Of a stretch of 64,000 bases of DNA, positions 16,567 to 24,667 are shown one piece after another. The stretch's first letter is position 1; each line of letters begins with the position of its first letter. Source of the DNA: CAIZWU01 sp942492905 (GTDB lineage Bacteria > Verrucomicrobiota > Verrucomicrobiia > Verrucomicrobiales > V1-33); NCBI GenBank assembly GCA_942492905.1, contig OW818657.1, positions 1,302,001 through 1,366,000 on the forward strand, in the 5' to 3' direction. The position numbers were made by a program, and so were the translations under genes. The notes under the pieces were generated by a model, which did no database searches, was not told the origin of the DNA, and saw only the letters and a list, made by a program, of their open reading frames with translations.

Positions 16567-16860
16567 ATGCGAAGCATTTCAGCAGGCAAGGATCGGCGCG
16601 TGGCGTTGCTGCGCGAGTTTGAACGCAGCGGGCTGTCCATGGCGGAGTACTGCCGGCGGCGTGAAGTGGGCTACAGCACCATGGCCGCTTGGCGGCGGTC
16701 CGGCCGCCGGGGGACCGCGGCGTTTGTAGAGGTGGAACCGCTGGAGAGCGGGGCGCCCCCGGCCGCCCGCAGCACCGGCAGCCTGTGTGCGGAGCTGGCG
16801 CTTCCGGGAGGGTCGGTGCTGCGGGTCTATCAAATCCACCCAACTGGAGGACGGGCATGA
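16567..16860 (+). CDS. tnpA: IS66-family accessory protein TnpA
   Basis: A 97-residue protein with the conserved start of IS66 TnpA: LLREFERSGLSMAEYCRRREVGYSTMAAWRR, a helix-turn-helix-like region that likely binds element DNA. A C-terminal part with VEVEPL and a beta-rich end follows, as in other members. The stop overlaps the tnpB start (ATGA), so TnpB is made by translational coupling. It is needed with TnpB for IS66 transposition in studied members. Confidence 0.88.
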   Translation: MRSISAGKDRRVALLREFERSGLSMAEYCRRREVGYSTMAAWRRSGRRGTAAFVEVEPLESGAPPAARSTGSLCAELALPGGSVLRVYQIHPTGGRA

Positions 16861-17228
16861 TCTTCACGCGTGGGCTGAGGGTATGTCTGGCGGCCCAGCC
16901 AGCGGATTTGCGCCGGAGTTTTGAAGGGTTGGCCCTGCTGGTGCGCGGGGCTCTGCAGGAGGATGAGCGGTCCAGTCAGATCTTTGTTTTCACCAACAAG
17001 CGGAGGGACCGGATCCGGCTGCTGTATTGGGACGGGACTGGTCTTTGGCTCATGACGAAAAAGCTCGAGGCGGGGAATTTTTCGTGGCCGAAGGTGCCGG
17101 AGGGGGCGGCGAAGATCGCGCTGCGGGCCGAAGCGCTGGAGATGTTGTTGAGTGGCCTTGATCTGAAGGGAGCGCGGATGCGGCCGTGGTATGAGGAACC
17201 GGCGGCGGCGGCGGCAGGTTCCTCCTGA
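16857..17228 (+). CDS. tnpB: IS66-family accessory protein TnpB (Orf2)
   Basis: A 123-residue protein starting at the ATG that overlaps tnpA. It has the family pattern: PADLRRSFEGLALLV near the start, IFVFTNKRRDRIRLLYWDGTG in the middle and LKLEAGNFSWPK-like sequence after it. The protein is the well-known IS66 Orf2 (not the RNA-guided TnpB nuclease of IS200/IS605). Its biochemical role is not established. A Lys/Arg-rich C-terminus with an Ala tract ends it. Confidence 0.92.
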   Translation: MIFTRGLRVCLAAQPADLRRSFEGLALLVRGALQEDERSSQIFVFTNKRRDRIRLLYWDGTGLWLMTKKLEAGNFSWPKVPEGAAKIALRAEALEMLLSGLDLKGARMRPWYEEPAAAAAGSS

Positions 17229-17328
17229 CTGGTCAGTTCCACGCGTGCAGGGGCCGGCCGTGGCATAAAAATGATCCTCCCGGCACTTTTTCCTGGTCCG
17301 GTGGTTTTGCTTGCTATAAAAGCAGGGC

Positions 17329-18882
17329 ATGACGGAACTGGAAGCCGCCCGGCAACGCATCGCCACCCTTGAGGAGGAGCTGGCGGTGATGGCGCGGCAG
17401 CTCACGGCGCTGACACGGTATGTGTTTGGCAGGCGCAGCGAACAGACGCCGCCGCCGGTGCCCGGACAGCTGGATCTGAATCTGGAAACGGAATCCGGCG
17501 GGGCACCGCCTGCGGCGCCGGCCCCTCCTGACAAGCCCAAAGGAGGCAGCCGCAAGGGCCGCAAAGTCCGGGCGCAGTTGCTTCCCGGGCAGCTTCCGGT
17601 GGAGGAAACGGTCGTCATTCATCCGCAGGTGGCAGCCGATCCCGGCAACTGGCGGGAGATTGGCCGGGATGTGTCCGAGCGTCTGGAGCGCATTCCCGGC
17701 AAGCTGGTCATCCTGCGCGTGGTGCGTCCGGTTTTCACCAGGAAGGACCAACCCTTCGCCGCCCCGGTCACCGCGCCCGCCCCGCCGCAGTTCCTTCCGG
17801 GCAGCTTCCTGGGGCTCCAGCTGATGGTGGATCTGGTGTTGGGCAAATACCTTTACCACCTCCCGCTTTACCGTCAGGGCAAAGCGCTGGAATGGGAAAG
17901 CGCTGTCAAAATATCCAACGCCACACTTTGTCAGACCATCGCCCGGATCGCCCAGGAAGTGGAACCCGTGGTCCAGGGCATGGCCGATGACTTGTGGCAT
18001 GCGCCCTGCGTGCAGTTCGACCTTACCCCGGTGCGCTGTCTGAGCCGGGAGCATGCGGGAGGCTCGTTTTTGGGGCAGATGTGGGTCGCGGCGGTGCCCG
18101 CCGGGGATGTGTTGTACACCTGGGATCAAAGCAAGGCCGCCAGCGTGGCCGAAGGCATCATCCCGCCGTGGTTCAAAGGCATCCTGCAGACCGACGGCGG
18201 TCCGGAGGTGCTTTGTTATTTGAAAGGAGGCAAAAAGCGGCTCAAGCCGCCCCCGGGCATCCCGCGCGCGGCCTGCTGGGCCCATGTCAGGCGGAAGTTC
18301 TTTGACGGGGCCAAAGCCGGATGTCCGCTCTGCGCCCGGCTGCTCAAAATCATCAACGTGCTCTACCGCATCGAAGGCCGGGCGCGTGAACTCGGACTGG
18401 ACGCGGAGCAACGCACCCTGCTGCGCCAGCACCGCGCCCGCCGGGTCGTGGCCGGCCTGCGCCGCCGGATCCAACGCACTTTGGCCACCGAGCGGCCTAA
18501 AAGCGCGGTCGGCAAAGCCTACACCTACGCTCTGGGGCAGTGGGACGGCCTGCTTCTCTACCTCGATCATGGGGTCGTCGAGATCGACAACAACAGCGTG
18601 GAGAACGCCATCCGCCCGTGTGCCCTTGGCAAGAAAAACTGGCTGTTCATCGGCGATGTCAAAGCTGGTCCCCGCACGGCCATCTTCTACAGCCTCATCG
18701 GCAGCTGCCTGCGGCGCGGCCTCAACCCGCGGGCCTACCTCCACTGGCTTTTCACCCGCATCGCTGCGCAGGGGACCCATGCCCCCCACACCCTGACCCC
18801 CGCCGCCTACGCCGCCTACGCCGCCTACGCCGCCTACGCCACCATCACCGCTCCCGCCCAGCAGACTGCTCAAGCCGCCTGA
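17329..18882 (+). CDS. tnpC: IS66-family DDE transposase TnpC
   Basis: A 517-residue transposase. It has an N-terminal coiled coil (LEAARQRIATLEEELAVMAR), then the IS66 DNA-binding region with RYVFGRRSEQ. A zinc-finger-like part is reduced. The DDE catalytic domain follows (LQTDGG near 285, AACWAHVRRKFFD, then the last acidic motif in DNNSVENAIRP at about 420). The IS66 C-terminal motif KNWLFIGDVKAGPRTAIFYSLIGSCLRRGLNP is present. The end is unusual: four AAY units encoded by a 9-base tandem repeat, then an Ala/Gln-rich tail. The catalytic part looks intact. Confidence 0.93.
   Translation: MTELEAARQRIATLEEELAVMARQLTALTRYVFGRRSEQTPPPVPGQLDLNLETESGGAPPAAPAPPDKPKGGSRKGRKVRAQLLPGQLPVEETVVIHPQVAADPGNWREIGRDVSERLERIPGKLVILRVVRPVFTRKDQPFAAPVTAPAPPQFLPGSFLGLQLMVDLVLGKYLYHLPLYRQGKALEWESAVKISNATLCQTIARIAQEVEPVVQGMADDLWHAPCVQFDLTPVRCLSREHAGGSFLGQMWVAAVPAGDVLYTWDQSKAASVAEGIIPPWFKGILQTDGGPEVLCYLKGGKKRLKPPPGIPRAACWAHVRRKFFDGAKAGCPLCARLLKIINVLYRIEGRARELGLDAEQRTLLRQHRARRVVAGLRRRIQRTLATERPKSAVGKAYTYALGQWDGLLLYLDHGVVEIDNNSVENAIRPCALGKKNWLFIGDVKAGPRTAIFYSLIGSCLRRGLNPRAYLHWLFTRIAAQGTHAPHTLTPAAYAAYAAYAAYATITAPAQQTAQAA
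18802..18837 (+). repeat. 9-base tandem repeat in the tnpC 3' end
   Basis: Four perfect copies of GCCGCCTAC, encoding AAY each, lie just before the C-terminal tail of the transposase. Copy-number changes would stay in frame. Confidence 0.85.
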
Positions 18883-18955
18883 GCCCACCTGACAAGCCTG
18901 CCTCCAACCCAGCCCCATGACGCGGGGTTCCTATGGGCCCTGGTCAAAGGCTTAC

Positions 18956-19222
18956 GTTGGAATCCGTAATGCAGGCCCCGTCAAACCTCCGGGGTCCAGT
19001 GGGACCGGTGCTTGCTTTCGAGGCGGAAACCCTGAGCGCGGAACCGGACCTATTTGGAGGGGCCGTGGACCATGTCCTCCGGGATGTGGGTGCACGTGAA
19101 TTCGTGAATTCAACACCCTGAAGCTCAACCGGCTGGCGAAGCTGGCCGCTCCCGTTAAAGCCGCTCTGCGGGAGCAATTGGCTGTCAAAGGAAATTCCCT
19201 TCTGGCCGCGCAGGTGAAATGA
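18956..19222 (+). pseudogene. 3' stub of an unknown gene, broken by IS66 and an 8-base duplication
   Basis: Directly at the right IS66 end a frame runs LESVMQAPSNLRG...DHVLRDVGAREF and then shifts. GTGAATTC is present twice in tandem (19096-19103 and 19104-19111). Removing one copy joins the frames into GAREFNTLKLNRLAKL, AAPVKAALREQLAVKG and a natural stop at 19220-19222. So a C-terminal coding piece of about 85 codons lost its 5' part at the IS66 insertion and then gained a frameshift. I do not recognise the family. The next gene overlaps its stop (ATGA), as in a former operon. Confidence 0.6.
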
Positions 19223-19611
19223 CCGGATGGGTGTGGTTAATAAAAGCAAGAAAACTTGCGAAATTTCAAATCTCCTCTTGGCATGGGAAGGAATCCACCT
19301 CTGGTTCAGTTATGTATTCAAAATTCAAGTACTTGACGAAAGAGATCCTCGCTGCCATTATGGCCACCAACGATTATTCCGAAATTCTGAGCGAGATGGT
19401 CCGGGGGGAGGTCATTGAACTGGAGGCCCTGATAGGTTTGCCAGTTTTAAAGAGGATTGGAGATAAGGTCGATGATTGGGATGTAATTTCTCAGGAAACC
19501 GCGGAGAATTCCAGAAGCTTGGATGAAGATAAAGCGCATCTGGCTGAAAAGCCCCTCAGTGACCTCGTCCGCGCCGGGCTAGAAGTAATGCGGGAAACGT
19601 TTGGCGACTAA
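19219..19611 (+). CDS. Hypothetical protein downstream of the gene stub
   Basis: A 130-residue frame whose ATG at 19219 overlaps the stop of the broken upstream gene; an internal ATG at 19312 is an alternative start. The C-terminal about 90 residues are acidic and helical (EILSEMVRGEVIELEAL, DEDKAHLAEKPLSDLVRAG). No family is recognised. Base composition here is lower in GC than the chromosomal genes, in line with foreign origin. It could be a small partner of the broken gene. Confidence 0.5.
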   Translation: MTGWVWLIKARKLAKFQISSWHGKESTSGSVMYSKFKYLTKEILAAIMATNDYSEILSEMVRGEVIELEALIGLPVLKRIGDKVDDWDVISQETAENSRSLDEDKAHLAEKPLSDLVRAGLEVMRETFGD

Positions 19612-19743
19612 AACCCTGATACAGCGTGGCGGGTTGCTGGCAGGGCACTCCGCGCGCGGCTTGGCGGAGCGAGGGGCCGAGGCCGGCGGAACCGGAGGAG
19701 GACCCGTCCTGAGCCAAGGCGCGTGCGGGCGATTTCGAGGGGG

Positions 19744-19917
19744 CTACCCGACGGCCGGTTTCGGGGCCTTTTCACCGGCCTTGTGGACTCGCTGGCTGGC
19801 TCCATCGAACTCAAGGATGATGGAGTGATGCGCCAGACGGTCGATAGTGGTCATGACATCCTTGAAGACCTTGTCCGATCGGCTGAAGACCAAATTGGAA
19901 CTGATGAGGAGACTGCG
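19744..19917 (-). pseudogene. istB: C-terminal remnant of IS21-family helper ATPase IstB
   Basis: On the minus strand about 57 codons read RRSLLISSNLVFSRSDKVF followed by KDVMTTIDRLAHHSIILEF and a Lys/Pro tail ending at a stop (19744-19746). This is the conserved C-terminal end of IstB (SNL.FS.WD.VF.D..MT.A.IDRL.HHS.ILE). The Walker A/B parts and istA are absent. It marks a decayed IS21 element. The family match is strong; which IS21 member cannot be told. Confidence 0.8.
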
Positions 19918-20579
19918 GCGGCACCCCCCGCAACACCGGCCAGACCCACGTTACTTTTACGGGGCAAGGCAGCGATTATCTTTCCCACTGGAGCAACCTC
20001 TCTCACACTACTGTGGGAGCGACACCATCGGCGCTCCCCGTGGACGGGAATGGGTGGAGACGGAAGTAGGAGTCGTGCACACGGTGGAGATCCGCGACCT
20101 TTTCCTCACCCCCGAAACCGCGCATCCCCGGCTCTATCTGCTCCTCCACGAGCAGCCCTGGTCCCACCTCATGCCCCGTCGGGGAGCCTTGCGTGGAGGG
20201 TGAGGGCCGGGGCGGCCGGATGATAACCCGGAAAATGGGTTGTGGCTGGCCCGAGGTCAAAGGCGCGGCGCAGACAAGTCGTCCCGCTACAAAGCGTTGG
20301 GGAGCGTGAAGAAAGCCGTTCGCCCAAGTGGACCAGCTCACTGGGAAAAATTGTCTCCCCAAATCATAGGCAGCGGATTGAGCGTGTGAGCCTGCCTTTG
20401 GGGTCAGTGGTCTCGGCGGGGGGGGTAAGCGAATTGTCGGAGCACGAGTCCGCAATGGACCAGTAATTTTACCAATTTCCACAATTAACGGCATTTTCTA
20501 TCAGGAATTGCCGCGGAGCCTTGAGCAGGGGGGGGGCCTCAAAAAAACGGACCGCCGCTGAAGTGATTTCGAGGGGAGG
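19918..20579 (+). other. Non-coding or decayed stretch between istB remnant and the polymerase block
   Basis: No gene is convincing. A plus frame ending at about 20203 reads VGVVHTVEIRDLFLTPETA and may be another coding fragment of unknown origin. Two G-runs occur (eight G at about 20419 and nine G at about 20528), followed by a run of seven A. An AT-rich box ACCAATTTCCACAATTAACG at about 20471 might be part of an IS21 end or a promoter region for the next block. I see no RNA gene. Confidence 0.35.
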
Positions 20580-21326
20580 GTGAACTCACCTAAACACACC
20601 CCAATCGGGGCCGATTCTCAAATCGACCGGAATCTGCTTAAGGCCGGACAAATCCTCCGCGCGTGCATCAAACTGGAGGACTTGGACGCAACGAGCCCGA
20701 AACGGCCGCTCAAACCCAACTACTCCCTGAAAGAGTATGACGAGGCCACGAAAATTTTGGAGGAAACCCGGTGGTGGAGCATTCCCTTCCTTGTGGTTCA
20801 AGGGTTATCCGGTTTGAAGCTTACTAACATCGGAGTCGGCTCTCACTCCGATATGGTGCACATCATTCTCATCGGAGGAGCACACGCGGTCCTGCACGGC
20901 CGTACATCCGCGCCACCTGAAATCACGAATTTAGCGACACTCATTTCAGGATGCGCCAGCGCAGAGCGTTCAGCGCCCATGCTGGACAAAGCCTTAGTTG
21001 GTCAACCACAGAAAGCGCTTGCCGCGCTGTTTGAGGCTCTGCTCGACGGGAATACCAAGATAACAGGCAAGCTGTTTGATGCAATATTGGGTGCTGTGGC
21101 AGAGGGCAACCTATCTGACTTCTACAAACCAAGACAAAGCAAATCTGACCGGATTGATGGACCACCCGGATCGAATGCAAACCAATTCTCAAACAGCTGG
21201 ACCATCATTCAGCAGCTGGAAAAGAAATCCACGCGCTCGATGGCCACCGCTCAACTTGCAAAGGCATGGTGCCATCAGCTGGAGACTTTGAAACGGAACT
21301 TTCAGGAGCGTTCGGAAAAGCCGTAA
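20580..21326 (+). CDS. Hypothetical protein, first gene of the polymerase-recombinase block
   Basis: A 248-residue soluble protein with a GTG start at 20580, preceded by GAGGGGAGG, a strong Shine-Dalgarno sequence unlike most genes here. It has a motif SLKEYDEATKILEETRWWS and a hydrophobic central part (DMVHIILIGGAHAVLHG) that is too short and mixed for a sure membrane segment. The C-terminus is basic with QLEKKSTRSMATAQLAKAW. No family recognised. It begins the set of seven plus-strand genes that ends with a large serine recombinase. Confidence 0.55.
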   Translation: MNSPKHTPIGADSQIDRNLLKAGQILRACIKLEDLDATSPKRPLKPNYSLKEYDEATKILEETRWWSIPFLVVQGLSGLKLTNIGVGSHSDMVHIILIGGAHAVLHGRTSAPPEITNLATLISGCASAERSAPMLDKALVGQPQKALAALFEALLDGNTKITGKLFDAILGAVAEGNLSDFYKPRQSKSDRIDGPPGSNANQFSNSWTIIQQLEKKSTRSMATAQLAKAWCHQLETLKRNFQERSEKP

Positions 21327-21426
21327 GTTCCTGGCGCACCTTTTGAGGTCATTCAAATGCATACCAAGGTGTTTGCGGTCATTCTCTAACCCGACGGCAA
21401 GTTCGTCGTCAAACCCAACTACTACC

Positions 21427-22083
21427 ATGATCCCAAATAACATTACCAGTGCGACAAATGTCCAGAAGTTCTCCTCGACCACAGACCCGCTCGGGGATCT
21501 GGAGGCGAAAGTGCTTGAACTCGCAACACAAGACCAGCTGCAGGTAAGTGAAGGTGGAGGGAATCGTATGCACAACGTTGCATCAGGCTCGCTTATAGAA
21601 TCTGCCGAGGCAACGGAAATCGTATCGGTACACTTTCCGAAGTCTCCTGTTGGATCGTGCGGGGCACTCGGGTCTGAAGCCCTTCCCCAGTTTGGCATTA
21701 CAGCAGAGGCCCTTGCTTCCCAGACCACCATTCCATCAAGGAGGAACCGCGGGCACGTCTCATCCCATGTTGAAGCCATCCGCAACGCCGCGCCCCAACT
21801 CATTGAACAGTATGGAACACCTATGCTGACAGCGAAGCCGGTGTTTGAATACCTGAAAAGCAATGACCTCTGCCAATCAGCGGCAGGGCAGTCGCTCCAA
21901 TTCGCAAATGCCGTAGGTGACGCCATGGGTAAGGGTGGCCTGAATCTACCACGCCTGCGTATGGGTGGAAAATTGGTTTTCTCCCTCACCTACGTGAACT
22001 CGTCCGATCAGGAGAAAGCGGAGGCACAGGAGGCATTGGACAATCTCACGGTCCTCCAAAAGAAGGCGATGAAAACAGCATAA
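21427..22083 (+). CDS. Hypothetical protein in the polymerase-recombinase block
   Basis: About 218 residues from the ATG at 21427; the frame extends to 21343, but the additional Ser/Asn-rich N-terminus looks untranslated. Ser/Thr-rich first half; the second half has SHVEAIRNAAPQLIEQYG and LTAKPVFEYLKSNDL, which could be short helices of a DNA-binding domain, and a Lys-rich end (LQKKAMKTA). No family recognised. A small-protein role in element maintenance would be a guess from the context. Confidence 0.5.
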   Translation: MIPNNITSATNVQKFSSTTDPLGDLEAKVLELATQDQLQVSEGGGNRMHNVASGSLIESAEATEIVSVHFPKSPVGSCGALGSEALPQFGITAEALASQTTIPSRRNRGHVSSHVEAIRNAAPQLIEQYGTPMLTAKPVFEYLKSNDLCQSAAGQSLQFANAVGDAMGKGGLNLPRLRMGGKLVFSLTYVNSSDQEKAEAQEALDNLTVLQKKAMKTA

Positions 22084-22128
22084 CTAGCTAACCGCCTATA
22101 AGCCATAAACCAAAGTTAATATTACCCT

Positions 22129-22875
22129 ATGAAAATTGAACTTTCCCATGACAGCACCGGAAATGCGCCCACCGGCCTCAACTTCGGTGGAAGCCCTGGA
22201 CCAAGCGCGGACGGTCTCATCACCCCGCCGGGCACCGCGTTATCAACCCCGAATCTTCCCATTTTGAAAATGGATGGGTTCGCCATTAAACATGAGCAAT
22301 CCAATATCCCCGCACCGGATCGTCCACTGTCCCCATCCGCTCTGAAGCCTTGGCGACTTCAAAGCATCGTAGGTCAGGTGAAGGAGGAGCAGCAGGTTAT
22401 CGCAACCTTGTCCAAGCCGAAACCCGGCGAATGGTTCCAAACCTTCCCTGATCGTGCGTGCTGGGTCGAGTGCTACGTCTACAAAAGGGCCGGCCAAGGG
22501 CGGGATTCGATCTACATTGTTGCCCCTGAAATCTCCGAGAAAATGAATGACTGCATTAAGCGCATGCAGATCGTTCCGTGGTGCAATGTCGACGATGTAG
22601 TGGGGTTTTGGCCGTTGGCCATCCCTGAAGCGGGCCAAACGATGGCCTGGCATACATCCGCAGCTGCCATTGCTGAGTCGGGGCGTTCAACTTGGCAGCG
22701 CATGGTGGCCGATACCAAAAACGGATTCTACCGGTCTGCCGTAGCGGAGAATCCGCGACCATCACCGAAATGGCCCGACCAACAGGTTTTGGACAACCTT
22801 CTCGAATCTGCAGTTCGGAACTGCTTTATTGATAGCGAAGCCCACGCGGTTTTTCTCGAATACGCGATGCGCTAA
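22129..22875 (+). CDS. Conserved mobile-element protein of unknown function
   Basis: A 248-residue protein. The N-terminal 80 residues are Pro/Ser-rich and probably disordered. The rest follows a pattern I recall from element-borne hypothetical proteins of Planctomycetes and Proteobacteria: a WFQTFPD start, an IYIVAPEI strand, VGFWPLAIPE, then AWHTSAAAIAESGRSTWQRM and a WPDQQVLDNLL...IDSEAHAVFL end. In my recollection those proteins lie beside family-A polymerases and recombinases, as here. It has no known enzymatic motif. It may assist replication or bind DNA (inference). Confidence 0.6.
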   Translation: MKIELSHDSTGNAPTGLNFGGSPGPSADGLITPPGTALSTPNLPILKMDGFAIKHEQSNIPAPDRPLSPSALKPWRLQSIVGQVKEEQQVIATLSKPKPGEWFQTFPDRACWVECYVYKRAGQGRDSIYIVAPEISEKMNDCIKRMQIVPWCNVDDVVGFWPLAIPEAGQTMAWHTSAAAIAESGRSTWQRMVADTKNGFYRSAVAENPRPSPKWPDQQVLDNLLESAVRNCFIDSEAHAVFLEYAMR

Positions 22876-22939
22876 CGCCGATTGCCCGGCCCCCCATGCC
22901 ATATCCATGGGGAGCCCTTTCCGCAAACCCTAAAACCCC

Positions 22940-24667
22940 ATGGACATGTTTTCATCGATTTCGGTTATAGATGCTGAATTTTATCAACCCCCAGGCGAGA
23001 CTCCTGAAGTCATCTGCATGGTCGGCCGTGACCTCCAAACGGGAAGGACCCGGACATGGACTAAAGATGTCGGTGGTCCTGCCCCCTATCTCTCGGGTAC
23101 GAGGGATCTGGTGGTTGCTTACGCCGCAAATGCCGAGGTCAGCTGCATGCTCAAGCTTGGCTGGCCGATGCCGCACCATATGCTCGACCTGCACGTAGTC
23201 TTTTCACGACTGGTCAACAGCCATGGAGCAAAATGCTCAACGAGCCTCCTGAATGCCCTCGATACTTGTGGAATTCCGCATATGTCCGTGTCCGAAAAAG
23301 AGCAATTTCGTGACCTTGCGACGGGCGGCGAGCCGCTGACACCAAACCAGATGCGTGAGCTGGTGTGCTACTGCCAGCGCGACGTTATCGGCACCGTGGG
23401 TTTGTTTGAAGCACTCCGCCGCCATATAAATTGGCCTCATGACCTTCTTGCTTCGAGGTATACCGGCAACGCGGTCGCAACCATCGAGGCGGCAGGAGTT
23501 CCTATCGACGTCAAACTCTGCCAACGCATCAGGGATGGCTTGCCGGAAATCAAGAATGCACTCAAGCGCGAAGTGAATCTGGACACACAGGTTTATGGAC
23601 CGAACGGAGAGTTTTCCTTGAGCTTGTTCTCAGAATTACTGAGGAAGCACCGAATCCCATGGCCGCGCACTGCGGAAGGGATCCCCGAAACGAAAGAGGA
23701 GACCTTTAAGATTGGTGCGATTCGACACCCTCAAATCGCCAAGCCCCTCACTATTCAGGTCCAGCTCAATAAGATGAGGAACCTGAAACTTCCAATCGGC
23801 AGGGACGGCAGGAACAGAACAAGCGTTAGACCATTCGCTTCAAAGACCGGCCGCAACCAGCCCAGTTCGACCAGGTCCATTTTTGGGTTGGGGGCCTGGA
23901 CCAGACACTTAATTCATCCCCCGGCAGGTTTCGAGCTGGTCTGCCTTGATTTCGAACAGCAGGAATTTCAGATCGCAGCAGCTCTTTCAGGGGATTTACG
24001 AATGTTGCATGCGTACAAATCCGGGGACCCTTATTTGGCCTTGGCACGACTTTCGGGGGCCCTGGACTCAGTTTACAATCCTGATGAGCGGAAAGCCGTT
24101 AGGGACCTGTTCAAAACCGGGACGTTGGGAATCCAGTATGGAATCACAGCGGACGGCCTCGCCCCCCGAGTTGGCGGGCTCTTGGCCGCAGACAAATTGA
24201 TCCGCCACCACCAACAGGCGTTCCCTGTCTACTGGGGCTGGACGAGAAGAATCCAGCAGCTTGTTTCTTTACACAAAATCAAACTGGTCTCTCCTTATGG
24301 TTGGCCGGTAGAGTGCAATTCGGTCGCCGGCCTGAATGTTCGGAGCGTTGCCAATTTTCCGATACAGGCAGCGGGAGCGGATATTATGCGGATCGCCTCC
24401 ATCTCTCTCGTGGAAAGGGATATTCCGCTGGTGTGGACGATGCACGACGGATTTCTCCTGGTTTGCCCTGAAGGTCGGGTGGAGAAGATGGTTGCTGACT
24501 CCGTTCGACTCCTTGAGGAATCGAGCGCCGTCGTTACCGGAGGGCACACCTGCAGGGTCGGCGTCCGGCGCTTCGGCGTCAATCAACCCTTCCACGACGA
24601 GAAGGGGCGGCCGATGTTCGACAAGATCATGGGATATCTTTCGCAAATCGAAGGGAGGGCGGAATGA
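22940..24667 (+). CDS. Family-A DNA polymerase with 3'-5' exonuclease motifs, mobile-element type
   Basis: A 575-residue polymerase without 5' nuclease domain. The exonuclease-like part has Asp11 and Glu13 (VIDAEFY), a diverged Exo II (VVAYAANAEV) and Exo III around Tyr144-Asp148 (CYCQRDV). The polymerase part has motif A LDFEQQEFQIA (Asp337), the O-helix with Arg388, Lys392 and Tyr400 (KTGTLGIQYG), NFPIQAAGADIMR at about 473-485, and motif C MHDGF (His502, Asp503). The usual Glu after this Asp is Gly, and the Phe of the O-helix is Leu. It is not chromosomal PolA, which is longer. It probably replicates the element or its excised circle. Its stop overlaps the next gene (ATGA). Confidence 0.88.
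   Translation: MDMFSSISVIDAEFYQPPGETPEVICMVGRDLQTGRTRTWTKDVGGPAPYLSGTRDLVVAYAANAEVSCMLKLGWPMPHHMLDLHVVFSRLVNSHGAKCSTSLLNALDTCGIPHMSVSEKEQFRDLATGGEPLTPNQMRELVCYCQRDVIGTVGLFEALRRHINWPHDLLASRYTGNAVATIEAAGVPIDVKLCQRIRDGLPEIKNALKREVNLDTQVYGPNGEFSLSLFSELLRKHRIPWPRTAEGIPETKEETFKIGAIRHPQIAKPLTIQVQLNKMRNLKLPIGRDGRNRTSVRPFASKTGRNQPSSTRSIFGLGAWTRHLIHPPAGFELVCLDFEQQEFQIAAALSGDLRMLHAYKSGDPYLALARLSGALDSVYNPDERKAVRDLFKTGTLGIQYGITADGLAPRVGGLLAADKLIRHHQQAFPVYWGWTRRIQQLVSLHKIKLVSPYGWPVECNSVAGLNVRSVANFPIQAAGADIMRIASISLVERDIPLVWTMHDGFLLVCPEGRVEKMVADSVRLLEESSAVVTGGHTCRVGVRRFGVNQPFHDEKGRPMFDKIMGYLSQIEGRAE

Larger units (their letters stand above)
16501..18955 (+). mobile_element. IS66-family insertion sequence, about 2455 bases, complete
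   Basis: Three genes in the usual order (tnpA, tnpB, tnpC) lie between terminal inverted repeats. The left end reads GTAAGCGGTTGATCC (16501-16515); the right end, read inward on the minus strand from 18955, is GTAAGCCTTTGACCA, which matches at 11 of 15 positions. Length, gene order and the GTAAGC tips are typical of IS66. The eight bases on either side (TCTCGGAA left, GTTGGAAT right) are not a direct repeat, although IS66 members normally make an 8-base duplication. The element sits between hamB and the stub of another gene. Confidence 0.9.

Noticed and set aside
16857..17228. IS66 TnpB considered as an RNA-guided nuclease
   Set aside because: Same name only; this is the 123-residue IS66 Orf2 without RuvC motifs.
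17314..18918. Minus-strand open frame of 534 codons
   Set aside because: Reverse of the IS66 transposase; the AAY repeat yields a Gly/Val repeat that only looks protein-like.
20003..20494. 163-codon minus-strand frame
   Set aside because: Pro/Arg-rich without pattern in a decayed region.
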